From the NCBI GenBank assembly GCA_000320545.1, contig ADNK01001279.1, positions 1 to 64,000 of the forward strand: a stretch of 64,000 nucleotides of DNA, given 5' to 3'. The stretch comes from Bigelowiella natans CCMP2755. Taxonomy: Eukaryota > Cercozoa > Chlorarachniophyceae. This document shows positions 41,154-51,840 of the stretch, piece after piece. Numbering within the stretch: the first letter of the stretch is position 1; each line of letters opens with the position of its first letter. Both the position numbers and the translations under genes were made by a program. The notes beneath the pieces were generated by a model, which made no database searches, was not told the DNA's origin, and saw only the letters and a list, made by a program, of their open reading frames with translations.

Positions 41154-42417
41154 ATTATTGGATTACAAATATATATAGATAATGATGATACGATTATTTT
41201 TATGATGATCATGTTGACCAATTTTGGACGACGCAAAGTTAAATCATAGCCCTTGTTATACGTATAATATGTAGGTGTGTATGTATATATGAATATGAGA
41301 CGGATGTAATGAATAAGTTAAAATTTGTTCAATTGTCATAATAATGTAGCTGTGCAAAGCCGCAGTTATGCATAAATGAATATATATACATACGAGACGG
41401 ATGTAGTGAATTAAATTTTACCAATTGACATCCTAATGTAGCTGCGCAATGCTGCGGCTACAGCGCTTGTGTAGTCTATTCAATTTTTTCCATTCATGTT
41501 TGCACATGTAGCATGTATGTGCGGATAATTTTGCCATCATTGGCATTCGAAAATGGTGTGGACACATCTAGACATGGACACATGTAGATGACTTGTATAC
41601 AAAATGGACTATGCATCATGTTTAGACTTTTAGTTAGATGCGAGATCCCTGTCATGCATCTGCAATTGTCTTGCTCGGCGCTCGCAACACAATCAATGTC
41701 ATTGTTACAAACAAAGCATTTATTCACTACAACAACAAAACCCTGATGACAAAATAAGTAAAGAGACAAGTCTCTATTGCTGGCGATTTCATCTGCTCGT
41801 ATCCATGTAATGCGAGTGTAGCAGCGGCGTCTGTGTCGACGGTCTCAAGGGCTTGAAGTTGCTGCCCTGGGTCTTGCTAAGACTAGCATGCTTTGGTGGT
41901 CTAAACCGACCACAGTATAATCATGCCTGCGGCTATGGCTAGCAAATTGACAAGTTTTCATGACATGCCATGAGGCGATGCCATGTGAATGAGATTTCTA
42001 GAACACGCAAATGAGCATGCAAATCGCAGCACGCATTGTGCACATGCATCACACATGTGAACGTAGCGAGTCGCAGGGGCTTCAATTTTGTTAGGAAACA
42101 CAACGAAAGATAAAAGCTAGTGCACACAGCTCACAATTTCTTGTGGCATGTGTTAGCCTTGTCGCCTTGAGCATGCAATGGTTAAATTCGGGTGTGGAGA
42201 GCGCGCCTACACGACTCAAACACAGCGACATGGGCATGACAATGTGCATGATCGATAAATCATTGGCATTAAATTTCTGTGCTTTGTTCATTATTCGTTA
42301 AGACGTTGTGTCACTTTTAGACATCACATTCGAGAAATGTGACAACTATTAATGACATTCGACATGTTTTGATCTACGCTATGTATTTAGCCTGATGTGA
42401 TGAAACTCGTTCAGTAT
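41154..42417. other. Convergent intergenic region with CTAG-type island
   Basis: Between the sulfotransferase (+) and BAG-HSP20 (-) genes. Starts with two repeat copies (41297-41475), then CTAG/CATG/TGCA-rich DNA. The ORFs at 41494-41769, 41939-42127 and 42091-42291 are Cys/His-rich and unsupported. Confidence 0.65.
41297..41475 (+). repeat. Two copies of the GAGACGGATGTAAT repeat
   Basis: Copy A at 41297-41370: GAGACGGATGTAATGAATAA, TTTGTTCAATTGTCATAATA, ATGTAGCTGTGCAAAGCCGC. Copy B at 41394-41475: GAGACGGATGTAGTGAATTA, CCAATTGACATCCTAATGTA, GCTGCGCAATGCTGCGGCTA, CAGCGCTTGTG. In copy B, TGTAGC pairs with GCTACA. Both are on the strand of the sulfotransferase gene, starting 144 bp after its stop. 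Confidence 0.9.
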
Positions 42418-43785
42418 CTACCATGCCGACATCATTGGATGTCCCCATCCACTTCTTCCAAAAGATGACCCGAACATGGATGAAAAGAATGGATCGTAGT
42501 GTCGACTATTACCAAGGTTTCTACGAGCTGCGTGTCTATTAATTCTTGGTGCAAACACTATGTGGAGTTCCTCATCATCAAATGCAGCCTCGGTGCGGGT
42601 GAGATCAAAGTCGTCCGATACTGATACTTCCTTTTTGAACGCTCCATAGCTGGTAGAGGTTCCCTCAACTATGACTTTTCTCTCCTCACGGTCTACACGA
42701 ATCGAAATATCCTCTTCTGTGACCCCGGGAAGGTGCGCAGTCAATCGTACACTACCAGTGGAACGATCAATGCGCTGCTGGAACCTTGGTGACCAAACTC
42801 TCTTCGGATTCTTTTGGTGCTCATCGTTCCTGTCGAGGTGCATTTGAAATTTCTCTGGGTTTGTTCTGTCCATGGTTTTCCTCTTGTTCGGTATCTTGAT
42901 GTTTTCATCTCCAGCTTCAGATTGCTCACGTTTACGTGAACTTTCGCTAACTTCTTCCATGTTTTCGTCTTCATCAGCAGAAGTGTCGTTGTCATCATCC
43001 TCATCATCCTCATCATCCTCATCATCCTCATCATCCTCATCATCCTCATCATCACTGTGATTGTGAGGCATTTCTTCTGGAATTGGGGATAGTTTTCTGA
43101 GGTTTTCTGTGCTTACTCCTTTTTCATCTTCTACTTCTGACATGTCACATACGTCGTCGTCAGAGGCTGCGCTCATCGCTGGTTTTCTCGCTTCAATTGT
43201 TGTTGCCAAGGTCCGCAACCTTCTAGTCAATTTGGTTTCAGATGCCAGACGTGCGGCTCTCCGCATCAATTTCTTGATTCGCAAAACCAGTCCTTTTCGG
43301 TGGCGACGGACCTCGTCATCGCCGTCACTTTGCACGGCATCAACATCGTAAAGAAGGCGCTCTGCTGCATCTTCTGTTAGACCCGCGTCATAGCAATACC
43401 TCTCAGCTCTCTTGATCGCACCGCGCACATCAACAGAACTTAATGTATCTCCCTCCCTTTTGGCAGCTGCTTTCAGATGCCAATATGCGGCAGACACTTT
43501 AGCGCTCAGCCTTGGGAATTTCATCCTTAATATTTTGAGCTTATCTTCGAGCGACTTGGCTTTTGCATGCAGAGCTTCGATGCGGTTGAGCATAACATTC
43601 CTGTGCTTGAGCCTTGAGTCTTTCTCATCAGTTGCCTTGTCCATGGTTGGCATAGTCATTTGGGTTGTGTGTTTAGTTACGGCGTTGTTTAGTTGTGGCG
43701 TTTGAATTGTGAGATTGACCACGAAGGTTTTCCAAAGGGACGACAGGATGTTGCCAAAGTGCTGCTTAACGACAGAGAAATGCAC
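42418..43785 (-). CDS. BAG domain plus alpha-crystallin (HSP20) domain fusion
   Basis: Single-exon ORF of 455 aa. Residues about 55-130 are helical and basic. Residues about 138-180 resemble the last two helices of a BAG domain, the Hsp70 nucleotide-exchange module: EDAAERLLYDVDAVQ, then SDGDDEVRRHRKGLVLRIKK. An Asp/Glu tract (residues 244-266, coded by a GAT/GAG repeat) and a basic motif (PNKRKT) follow. Residues about 330-412 resemble an alpha-crystallin domain: VRLTAHLPGVTEEDISIRVD, RKVIVEGTSTSYGAFKKEV, AAFDDEELHIVFAP. The tail is Gly/Ser/Phe-rich (FFSSMFGSSFGRSGWGHPMM), as in many small heat-shock proteins. The expected role is a holdase coupled to Hsp70 release. Five heat-shock elements precede the gene. 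ATG 43785 is used; a second in-frame Met at residue 45 is possible. HSP20 is fairly sure, BAG moderately sure. Confidence 0.75.
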   Translation of the reverse strand: MHFSVVKQHFGNILSSLWKTFVVNLTIQTPQLNNAVTKHTTQMTMPTMDKATDEKDSRLKHRNVMLNRIEALHAKAKSLEDKLKILRMKFPRLSAKVSAAYWHLKAAAKREGDTLSSVDVRGAIKRAERYCYDAGLTEDAAERLLYDVDAVQSDGDDEVRRHRKGLVLRIKKLMRRAARLASETKLTRRLRTLATTIEARKPAMSAASDDDVCDMSEVEDEKGVSTENLRKLSPIPEEMPHNHSDDEDDEDDEDDEDDEDDEDDDNDTSADEDENMEEVSESSRKREQSEAGDENIKIPNKRKTMDRTNPEKFQMHLDRNDEHQKNPKRVWSPRFQQRIDRSTGSVRLTAHLPGVTEEDISIRVDREERKVIVEGTSTSYGAFKKEVSVSDDFDLTRTEAAFDDEELHIVFAPRINRHAARRNLGNSRHYDPFFSSMFGSSFGRSGWGHPMMSAW

Positions 43786-43838
43786 AGGACGTTCATGAAA
43801 AACGCCCTATATTCTAATATTTAAAATCACTGCCACGA

Positions 43839-43931
43839 GAAATTTCTGGGGAATCTTCTGGAGACACAGTTCCTGAAATCCAATGGAAATCTCGGGAAGC
43901 AACTGGAAATCGTTCCAGAAGGATTCCTGAA
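43839..43931 (-). promoter_or_regulatory. Cluster of five heat-shock elements
   Basis: Five inverted HSF half-site pairs within 93 bp: GAAATTTC (43839-43846), GAATCTTC (43851-43858), TTCCTGAA (43870-43877), TTCCAGAA (43913-43920), TTCCTGAA (43924-43931). They lie 54-146 bp upstream of the BAG-HSP20 start codon, the usual distance for a heat-shock promoter. The same region is upstream of the divergent Na+/H+ exchanger gene, about 435 bp from its ATG. Confidence 0.8.
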
Positions 43932-44365
43932 TAAATTCGCGATCTTTTGAACATTATTTGAAACATTGATGTCGCAGAATTACGAAGTCATCGTTTTAGG
44001 GTCAAAGCTTCGCAGTGTGTACTCGAAGAAGCATACCTCCGTAGATGTTTGATGTGCGACATGGATTTATTGATTTATTTGTTGTCGTATAGATAGATTC
44101 ATGGGGTTTTTTATTATTACCGGTGATTACCTATACATCGGAAGTATTAGTTGCATTGGTATTTTCTAGCCAAGTTTACATTACTTGGTTCGCGTTTCTG
44201 CAAGGTCCCCTCCCCCTTTATTTCGCAAGTACAGTGTCTGAACGAACATTAGCCGATAATGGGCCTCCAATAAAAAAAACATATTGTTGATAGATCCTTG
44301 TCTTATGCTCATCCTTGACTATTTGGAAAACAACAACAATTGAAAATAACACAGCGAGCAACAAC

Positions 44366-46236
44366 ATGGGATGGGCACGTAGAGCTTGGGCTCTTGTTGC
44401 GGACCCAGAAGGACAAGGAATCATATCGGAAGCTCTAAATAACGCCACTGTCCAAACTAAAGCAGAAGAAGAGATTGCACCTGTTGACGATGGAATCCTT
44501 AAAACCGATACCGGAGATGCAGCAGAGGAGGACCACTTCGATGATGCACAGATTGCAATGGCTGTTGTGATTGTTGTCTTCCTTGCAGTTGCAGCAGAGT
44601 ACGTAAAGATAGCAGTGTGAGTGAGAGAACGAAGACAGATTTTCATAATGGTTGAAGTAAATTTTATAATTATCAGGCCTCTGCTGATCCGTTACCGGCT
44701 TACTTTCATCCCAACTTCTGTAGTATGGGTCGCGATTGGGGCATGTTCTATGGCTCTTCTTGCACAATACGGACAGGTGGCTCGCGTCAAAATTGCAAAT
44801 TGCCTAGCAATGATTTATTACTATAGATCCTAACTCGTCGACGGATGTTTCTGGTTTTATTTCAGGATAAATCATCGGTTCTTAACCCTGAGATTTTTTT
44901 CTTCCTTATGATCCCACCCATTATCTTCAATGCCGGCTACACGACCGAACACTCTTTCTTCTTTGGAAACTTCCGGGCAATTAGTGGGATGGCGTTCTTG
45001 GGGACGCTTATTTCCGCAGGGGTTATTGGGGCGTTCCTGTATGCCTTTTGCTCTTGGGGATACATTCCTCTTGATCTGAAAGCGTCCACCGCATTCATGT
45101 TCGGAGCCCTTCTCTCCAGTACTGATCCCGTAGGTCTATTGTCCGTCCTGAATGGGAAAAGCTTCAAGAACATGGATAAGAACATCAAGACCGTTATCGT
45201 GGGCGAGAGCATGCTCAACGACGCAGTCGCCATCACATTATACAAAACATTCGCCTCTGCCGATTTCATAGCGGGGGCGCCAGGTGTTGCACACCACAAT
45301 CAGCTTTCCCGCGGCTTCATCTTGGCAGTTGCACGCTTTGTATACTGCACAATGCTCTCACTGATCATGGGCGTGACGTTTGGTCTTAGCACTTCAGCAG
45401 TAAGCTGCAAAATAAAAATGTTGAGAAAGCACCCTAAGATCGAGCTGCTAGTGACTTTCTTCGCCGCTTACTTATGTTACTGTGTCTCTGAAATTTGCCA
45501 GGCATCCGGTATGCTTTCTGTGTTTACATGTGGCCTAGTTTTGTCGCACTATCACCAATATAACGTATCTTTCCCCGCTCGTATAGCTTCGAAGGAGCTT
45601 TCAGAGCTGACCTCCTCGATAGCAGAGGTGGTGATCTACCTCTACCTTGGAATGACTTTCACTCGAAGTCTCTATAAAGACGAAATTCTGTTCTATAACA
45701 CCAGGATGATCATCGCGACACTTGTTTTGCTCTATGTTTCGCGTGCAGTGGCGGTATCCTTTGTGGCATTACTCGTAAATGCATCAGGAGAGGCCGAAGA
45801 CCATCTCAACTGGAGATCTCTAGTCTTGCTATGGTTTAGTGCAGTCAGAGGAGCCATTCCTTTCGCGCTTGCCGTTCAAATTCCTGGTCACAACCGAGGA
45901 ATCCTTGTCACCACCACGCTGGCGATCGTCGTTTTCACAACTATCTTTAATGGAGGACTGACACCTCCCCTCGCACGGCTCCTCGGACTCCTTCAGGATA
46001 AAAACAGGTTGTCGACGTCCAAGTCAAAGGCTGTGCTAAACGAGGAAGCGCATGCTCTCTGGGTGGATATTGACACTGTTCTCTCCCGCTACTTCGGCGG
46101 AGAGCGCGCTGTACACGCGCATGAAGTAAGTGACCTAGGGAAGCAGCCCCCGGTCGCGCACTCGGTATACATCAGAGGGAACAACAAAAATGCTGACATA
46201 GCGTATGAAGAAGAGGAGCCTGTCTTCGTGAAGTGA
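44366..46236 (+). CDS. Sodium/proton exchanger, NHE/NHX (CPA1) family
   Basis: Three exons, 44366-44616, 44677-44776 and 44866-46236, join in phase to 573 aa. A lumenal/cytosolic N-terminal stretch with one glycosylation site is followed by about 11-12 membrane segments. Family signatures: FFFLMIPPIIFNAGY (the amiloride-region motif of NHEs), STDPVGLLSVL, GESMLNDAVAI with the ion-binding Asn-Asp, and WFSAVRGAIPFALAVQ. These place it with the organellar NHE6/7/9 and plant NHX5/6-type exchangers, which trade Na+ or K+ for H+ in endosomes or Golgi. The C-terminal tail is short, with an acidic end. The start is the first ATG of a coherent frame. It shares a 580-bp divergent promoter region with the BAG-HSP20 gene. 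Confidence 0.9.
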
Positions 46237-47049
46237 GATCCAATTGATCCACTATACCACATGATATTTATTCAACGGAAGCGATGTTGATGAGCGAGTA
46301 AGATGTTGGATTTAAGGCAATTTTATGTTAAAGGACGTATTTGGACAGCAAAACTAAAGGGCGATTACAATTGTCCAGCAAATGCTTCATTTCAACAATA
46401 TCGAATCGAAAGAATATATTCTACGCAGACAATGTGAAAGAATTATATGTAGAATCATTGCATGCAATGTGCGTAAGGACACATGCTAGCTAGGGCAATG
46501 CTTTGTGGTGCAGTCATGTTGCTGGCTAGTCTACCACTGCACGCGTGGTAACACATGCTGTCCTAGCTAGACGATCGAGCAGATAGATGGTAAGCATAAC
46601 CTTGACATTACGCATCTCTAGATGTACACAGCACGTACACACACATTGCTAGATTGCATGTGCATAATTTTAATGTGAAATGTACTAGCATGCAGCACAT
46701 CTAGACATGTTGCATGTTACATGTCTGTTGTGTTGTGCGCACCCCACCCTCTAGCTAGTCTAGCCCTAGCTAGCTAGTCAGTAGCATCGCACGCACATCC
46801 TTGATGCACTAGTGCACTAGCACAAGCATGTCACATCATCGCATTGCATCGCATCGAAGGCATTCCGCACCAACGCAAGCATGTCTGTCAGAGAAAATTG
46901 GAACCAACTCCATGACAGCTTGATTGACTTCAGCTTGAAGTTGAGTTCAACCAGCTAGCCCACAGGACGTTCTGCCGCATTTTGCGAATTCTCCCCTTTG
47001 CTGGTTGAACTCGCAAACCCACTTGCCAAGCTGCATCGTCTGGCCCGTG
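46237..47049. other. Intergenic island rich in CTAG/CATG words; no gene seen
   Basis: After the exchanger gene. Dense in ctagctag (46746-46778, 47049-47062) and gcatgtgc-type words. Around 46955-47008 agttcaaccagc and gctggttgaact form an inverted repeat. No typical GAGACGGATGTAAT copy found. Confidence 0.65.
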
Positions 47050-47484
47050 CTAGCTAGCTAGCGTGGCTTTGATGCTGTAGCTGGTCATTTGTGCATGGAG
47101 GATCGAAGAGTTGGATGAATCGACAAGGAAGTTTGAACAAGTGTCACAGTCCACGCAAGCCGAGAGTTGGTGCCGTTTTGCAAGGTCTTGCGGAATGCCC
47201 AAACATGCATTCTCCTTGCCCTGGGTGAAGCTGCCATTCATCTGATCGATGCCAAAATTAACATCGTCGGCGACAATCGACTTCCAATTTGCATCATCAT
47301 AGTTCTCCCAAGCAGTCGTAAATGCGTTGAAACCACATTTGCCTGATGTCTCATCCGCAATGCTCTGTTGGTTGGAGCATCCGACGAGCCAGCTAGCCCA
47401 GATCTTTGAATCTACTAGAAACCTCTGAGAGATCTCTCGAGAGCAATCCAATTGCAACATCTCTGAGAGATCTCTCGAGAGCAA
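47050..47484 (-). CDS. Doubtful ORF, 144 aa, Cys-containing
   Basis: Open frame in otherwise non-coding-looking DNA. It reads partly like protein (GFNAFTTAWENYDDANWKS, then VADDVNFGIDQMNGSFTQGK and LSACVDCDTCSNFLVDSS), with five cysteines and no long homopolymer. Its first ~20 codons lie in the 38-bp tandem repeats, which argues against a functional start. No signal peptide and no family recognised. It could be a gene relic or chance. Confidence 0.25.
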   Translation of the reverse strand: MLSRDLSEMLQLDCSREISQRFLVDSKIWASWLVGCSNQQSIADETSGKCGFNAFTTAWENYDDANWKSIVADDVNFGIDQMNGSFTQGKENACLGIPQDLAKRHQLSACVDCDTCSNFLVDSSNSSILHAQMTSYSIKATLAS

Positions 47485-47529
47485 TTCAATTGCAACATCT
47501 CTGAGAGATCTCTCGAGAGCAATTCAATT
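47423..47529. repeat. Three tandem 38-bp repeats with nested palindromes
   Basis: Unit CTCTGAGAGATCTCTCGAGA plus GCAATTCAATTGCAACAT at 47423, 47461 and 47499 (the third is shortened to about 31 bp). Each unit holds the perfect palindromes GAGAGATCTCTC and CTCTCGAGAG. They end about 70 bp upstream of the lipocalin start codon and may be part of its promoter. Confidence 0.9.
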
Positions 47530-47601
47530 CTCCCCCTCATCTAATCTAACAGGGAGTACCTGTCCAGTAGCACACGGATAGCCAGGAAGGCGTTTCATGA
47601 A

Positions 47602-48434
47602 ATGAGACCCTATGCAAGATTAACAGTTGTGCTAACTTGCTGTTGCATAATTGGACAAGGGCGAAAGCTAAAAGACGGTGTAACAGGAGACGACACTGCT
47701 CATAGGCTTCAGCAGCGGAAGAAGAACCAGTGCCCCGACTATGAGCTAATCCGACAGCCCAGTGTTAACGCATCGTCATTCGATATTGATGAATTTCAGG
47801 GAACCTGGTATCTAACGGCGACTACCGAGCCAACACTCCCGGAGTTTTGCCGCTGCGGGGTGAATGAGGTGGAGGTAAATAAGGCCGGTGGTTGGTATCG
47901 ATACCTCAACATAGATTACTGTGACCATTTGGACAAGAACATCACAATACCGATCAAGGGGAAACTCAGCTCCGATTCTAGCAGCCCAGGAGAACTCCGT
48001 GAGAATTTTGCCTTATTCAACAAGACTGTTCTGAAGCTCCTCCCCAACTACATTTTTCATGTTGAGCGAGATTCAATTTCTGGGAAGGTGGAAAGGTATG
48101 GAGAAAGTATCATTATTATGCTATAAGAATCTCATATGTATATGAAACCATAGCTTTTGATTCCTACGATGCTTGAGAATTACTGAAAAAATCGCACTTA
48201 ATTGATCGTAGGCTGTACACGTATGCATGCCTGGGACGTCTGCCTTTCGAAGAAAAGTTTTCGTTTAATCTTCTTACTCGCACCCACAATTATACGTCCG
48301 ATGAGATTCTTCATGCTGTTAAATCGGTAAATGCGACGACACATGGAATGTTGGACATATCTGGATTGCGAGTTAACAACGCCTCCCAGTATGCTGATTG
48401 CGGAATAACTGCTGGCACCATTTATAACATATAG
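47602..48434 (+). CDS. Secreted lipocalin
   Basis: Two exons, 47602-48095 and 48212-48434, join in phase to 238 aa. Signal peptide MRPYARLTVVLTCCCIIGQG. The lipocalin first-strand motif is clear: FQGTWYLTATTEPTLPEFC (GxW). A barrel follows, with RLYTYACLGRLPFEEKF in the place where lipocalins have the YxxxxxCx strand, and a terminal helix (SDEILHAVKSVNATTHG) with a late Cys (QYADCGITAG). Six or so N-glycosylation sites (NAS, NIT, NKT, NYT, NAT) agree with secretion or entry into the endomembrane system. Lipocalins bind small hydrophobic ligands; in algae, plastid members include violaxanthin de-epoxidase, but its conserved Cys-rich region is absent here. The ligand is unknown. Confidence 0.8.
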
Positions 48435-48847
48435 TTAAAAGAAACGTAATAGCCGTAGGGTAGTTCAGCACCTGGGGAATAAATATTGTATACCGCACAT
48501 ATAATGCAAGTAACACAGCAGTCGGGTCTGGATGATTTGCATGCGCCGTGTGCAGCAGCAACAGCAAATCGAAGTGACAGCAACAACAAGCCATCTCAAC
48601 TGATATCGCGAGAGTCGTCGTACCATTTACACATGTGAACATGTGAAGGCGGGTCTTAGTCGATGTTTAGCGTGATGAAATCGATCATCAATCTGAAGAA
48701 GATGCATGAAGAAGTAGTGTGCATCCAAGCGTGAAAACATAACGCCAAGCAAGCTGCATGAGCAGGTGCACGAGGCGGGAGCACGCACGTCATCATCATC
48801 TAGTCTTGTGATAGCGACACAGCGTAGCCACATATGGTGATGTGCAT

Positions 48848-48905
48848 GAGATCATGTAATGAATAAATGATTGCAATTTTTCAATTGTCATCCTAATGTG
48901 TACTT
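48848..48905 (+). repeat. Degenerate copy of the GAGACGGATGTAAT repeat
   Basis: GAGATCATGTAATGAATAAA, then TTTTTCAATTGTCATCCTAA and TGTG. The head is altered (ATC for ACGG), the middle is well kept, and the 3' hairpin half is missing. It is on the lipocalin gene strand, 414 bp after its stop. Confidence 0.7.
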
Positions 48906-49186
48906 CTGTTTGCGTGCTGTAGAGCAGCCATCGTCGCATGATCGACCAGGCATGCTTGCGCGCTACTAGGCTAGCTCATTCATCCATCCTACATCACACC
49001 ACTCCTTATTAGATCCCCTTTCATTGCATGCATGATGCGCCCTGCATAGCACAAACTACGCTTCACGGCAGCGACACAGCAGCAAGTTGTGACGCTACTA
49101 TGGTGTATTCGCACAAGGTAGGGGTATCATTGTCCGCACGCACATGCATGCTTATGCATGATGAGCTTTAAAGCCACGCACATGCT

Positions 49187-49319
49187 GTATATAGACTTTA
49201 TGTCTCTATAGCGTACGCACGTGCGAACATATGTAGTTCACACCACATATTCTTCGCTACATATGGTGTATATGTGCGCCGAAAACCCGGTACGCTATAT
49301 AGACTTTATGTCTCTATAT
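49187..49319. repeat. Foldback element between two direct repeats
   Basis: TATATAGACTTTATGTCTCT(ATA) occurs at 49187 and 49296. Between the copies CTATAGCGTAC and GTACGCTATATAG form an inverted repeat, and inside it ACATATGTAG and CTACATATG form another. The whole can fold into a hairpin of about 100 bp with bulges. The structure resembles a short non-autonomous foldback element. Confidence 0.6.
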
Positions 49320-50230
49320 GTCTCTATAGCTGCATACACAGTGCACGCATGCTGTTAATATATTAATCTATATTAATTACAGTAGAATTCAAGCATATTC
49401 AAAATCTCACCTCGCACTTAAATTCTTGGCCTAACAACCTCCTCTTATCCACTCTGCTATTTTTGCTGCTGGGCCAATGAGATTCTCTGAAGACGTCATG
49501 ATACCGGACGCGTTTACACTGTGTTCCTCCTCCTCCTCATCTGGATCGATTTTTAGGCCTGTGAATATTTAAGTCATCGGTAACAACACGAAAGATAACA
49601 AGTGTTGGTCAGCAATCTCAATAATAAACGACGAGGCCCATTGATTCCGTCTTGTAGAGACGACTTCCATTCATATCAACATGATATTTATAACAATACC
49701 TTCGTTAACATCACAACAATAACTACTCCACCTACTTTTATTCGGCCCCCCTTGCAGCATGGCTTCAAGGTCTCGGTCCTAATTTTATGTGTAATAATTA
49801 TTATTATTATTATAATTAGTAGTAGTAGTAACAATAGCAACAGTAAAAGTGGCGCTATCAATCAACATGTTGCGCATTTAAAAGATAACCAATTCTACCG
49901 CATTTCGGTCCATGCATCAGACATACATAAGAGGAGTTTGTCTCGATCTCATCACTAATATTATCACAATCATCGCTATTATCGTTTCTATCGTCGTCAG
50001 CAGCAGCAGCTGCGGTAGTACTTCAGTATCCAAGGGTCTACTCGGATCAGTCGATACAGTGCACATGTCGCTTTCCGTTGCACCTACGATGGACCAGTGC
50101 TTTCATTCAGTACCAGCAACACTGATTATTACCGTAGTGGTTGCTAAGTTTTAATTCTTGTAAGAAGAATATACACACATACATACACACATATGTCATA
50201 TTTCATATATCTTCGCGTGCTAGCTGTATA

Positions 50231-50280
<50 letters not shown>

Positions 50281-50508
50281 TATACGTATATACATATGTT
50301 ATATACAAGCAAAATTTTAAAGTACGGCAGTAATAACTTTTGCATGATACCCACACACTGTACTAACTCCATGAATCAAAAAATAAATATATGAGATGAT
50401 ATGCGCACACAGTACTAACTGCATCAACCAAAAATTAAATATGAGATCTGCGTGTGTATGTGTGTGCATATGCACGTGCATGTTAGCAGCCTATATGCTA
50501 CTGTACAT

Positions 50509-51153
50509 ATGGAGGAGGACCTGTGCCCAGAAGCGATGATGCGTGTCGTTGTTCGCCTCGGAGTACGCATTCTCGAAAAGCTGAAGAATAATTTATGGAT
50601 ATTTCTTATGAATTATATGTGTTGGGGAAAGGGGGGGGGGGAGGGTGCTGTGCGTATTTTGTATTTATTCATCTAAGCTGCACATACGACTATATCATGA
50701 TTTCCTCTTTTAAATCCACCTCACCCCCCTCTTGCCTATTTGCTTCCCCGCCCCTTCTCTTACCGCTATCTTCCAGAACTCGTTTTTTGATTTGTTGGAT
50801 GATCTCACAAGGGTGCCAGGAGGGGAATGGAAGAGACAACAGCAAATCCACGAAATCGGCGGCAGACTAGATTATATTATGGTGGTTATATGGCCACCTT
50901 TTCGCAAGGACGGGAAGGAAGAATTCACATAGCAATGACATGTGAGCATGCAAAGGGAATGTGTATTATAAATCCATAAATACATGAAAGCAGCAGCGTG
51001 TGGTAGCAGTTCTCACGACCTCCCATGACGGCATGACTTCGTTGTGGATTCGAAAGATCTCTTCTTCATCGACGTTACAGATGCTAATTAAATGGGAAAG
51101 TCACTACTCAAATAATGGTGCAAATGGTGAATACAAGAATGAGTAATAGTAGC

Positions 51154-51184
<31 letters not shown>

Positions 51185-51804
51185 ACGATGTACGAATCTA
51201 TTATCATTTCAAGGTGCTGTCAATGCTCTTATGGAATGTTCACCATCACCATCATCATCATCATCATCATCGTCGTCGTCTTGCATAAATAAGCAGGTGT
51301 ATAAGATCCACGTGGACGCTGCTATTACTAGTGCTGGGGATTAAGTTGTTGTGATATATTGCTGCTCATGCGACGCAACTTCGCAGGAAGACCCTTCCCA
51401 CTGAAATCGGCACCACCCTTAAACACGCAATAGATGATACAGCAACAACAGCATGACGGCGACGGAGAAACAGATAAGTGTTCAGCCCACTCAAAACCAA
51501 ACGTTAGCGTTTATACGTTAGCATTGGAGGCTTAATCTATTTATATTGAGTCGTGTGGCTAGAATGATGATCGCAATACATCCATCGATATGAAACTAAG
51601 TAGTTTCTCTTAGGCTACAAGCGTGCGTGCATGCATGCATAGGTATGCCAAGGTGTAACAACTGAGAGATGGTGTGATGTTCGTTGATTCACCGAGGCAA
51701 CACAGAATAGTATGACTTGTCGAGTTTCATGACGAGCTACAATAGATGATAACTGATGATCACAAAGGGTATTATAACAAACAGTCTTTTAGTAAATATG
51801 ATAT

Positions 51805-51840
<36 letters not shown>

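Larger units (their letters stand above)
48435..50508. other. Intergenic region; CTAG-type island, then microsatellites
   Basis: 48435-49400 is CTAG/CATG-rich and contains a degenerate repeat copy (48848) and a foldback element (49187-49319). From 49400 it changes to ATT/GTA microsatellite DNA with (TA)n at 50236-50284. The ORF at 49602-49958 (start MLVSNLNNKRRGPLIPSC) could be an exon of a gene that continues to the right, but nothing confirms it. Confidence 0.55.

Noticed and set aside
47423-47529. Possible CRISPR-like array of three repeats
   Set aside because: Units are directly adjacent without unique spacers, and the genome is eukaryotic.
50989-51064. Minus-strand exon candidate VDEEEIFRIHNEVMPSWE
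   Set aside because: Reads like protein, but the plus strand is also open (TSHDGMTSLWIRKISS) and the flanking blocks are on plus; left undecided and not called as a gene.
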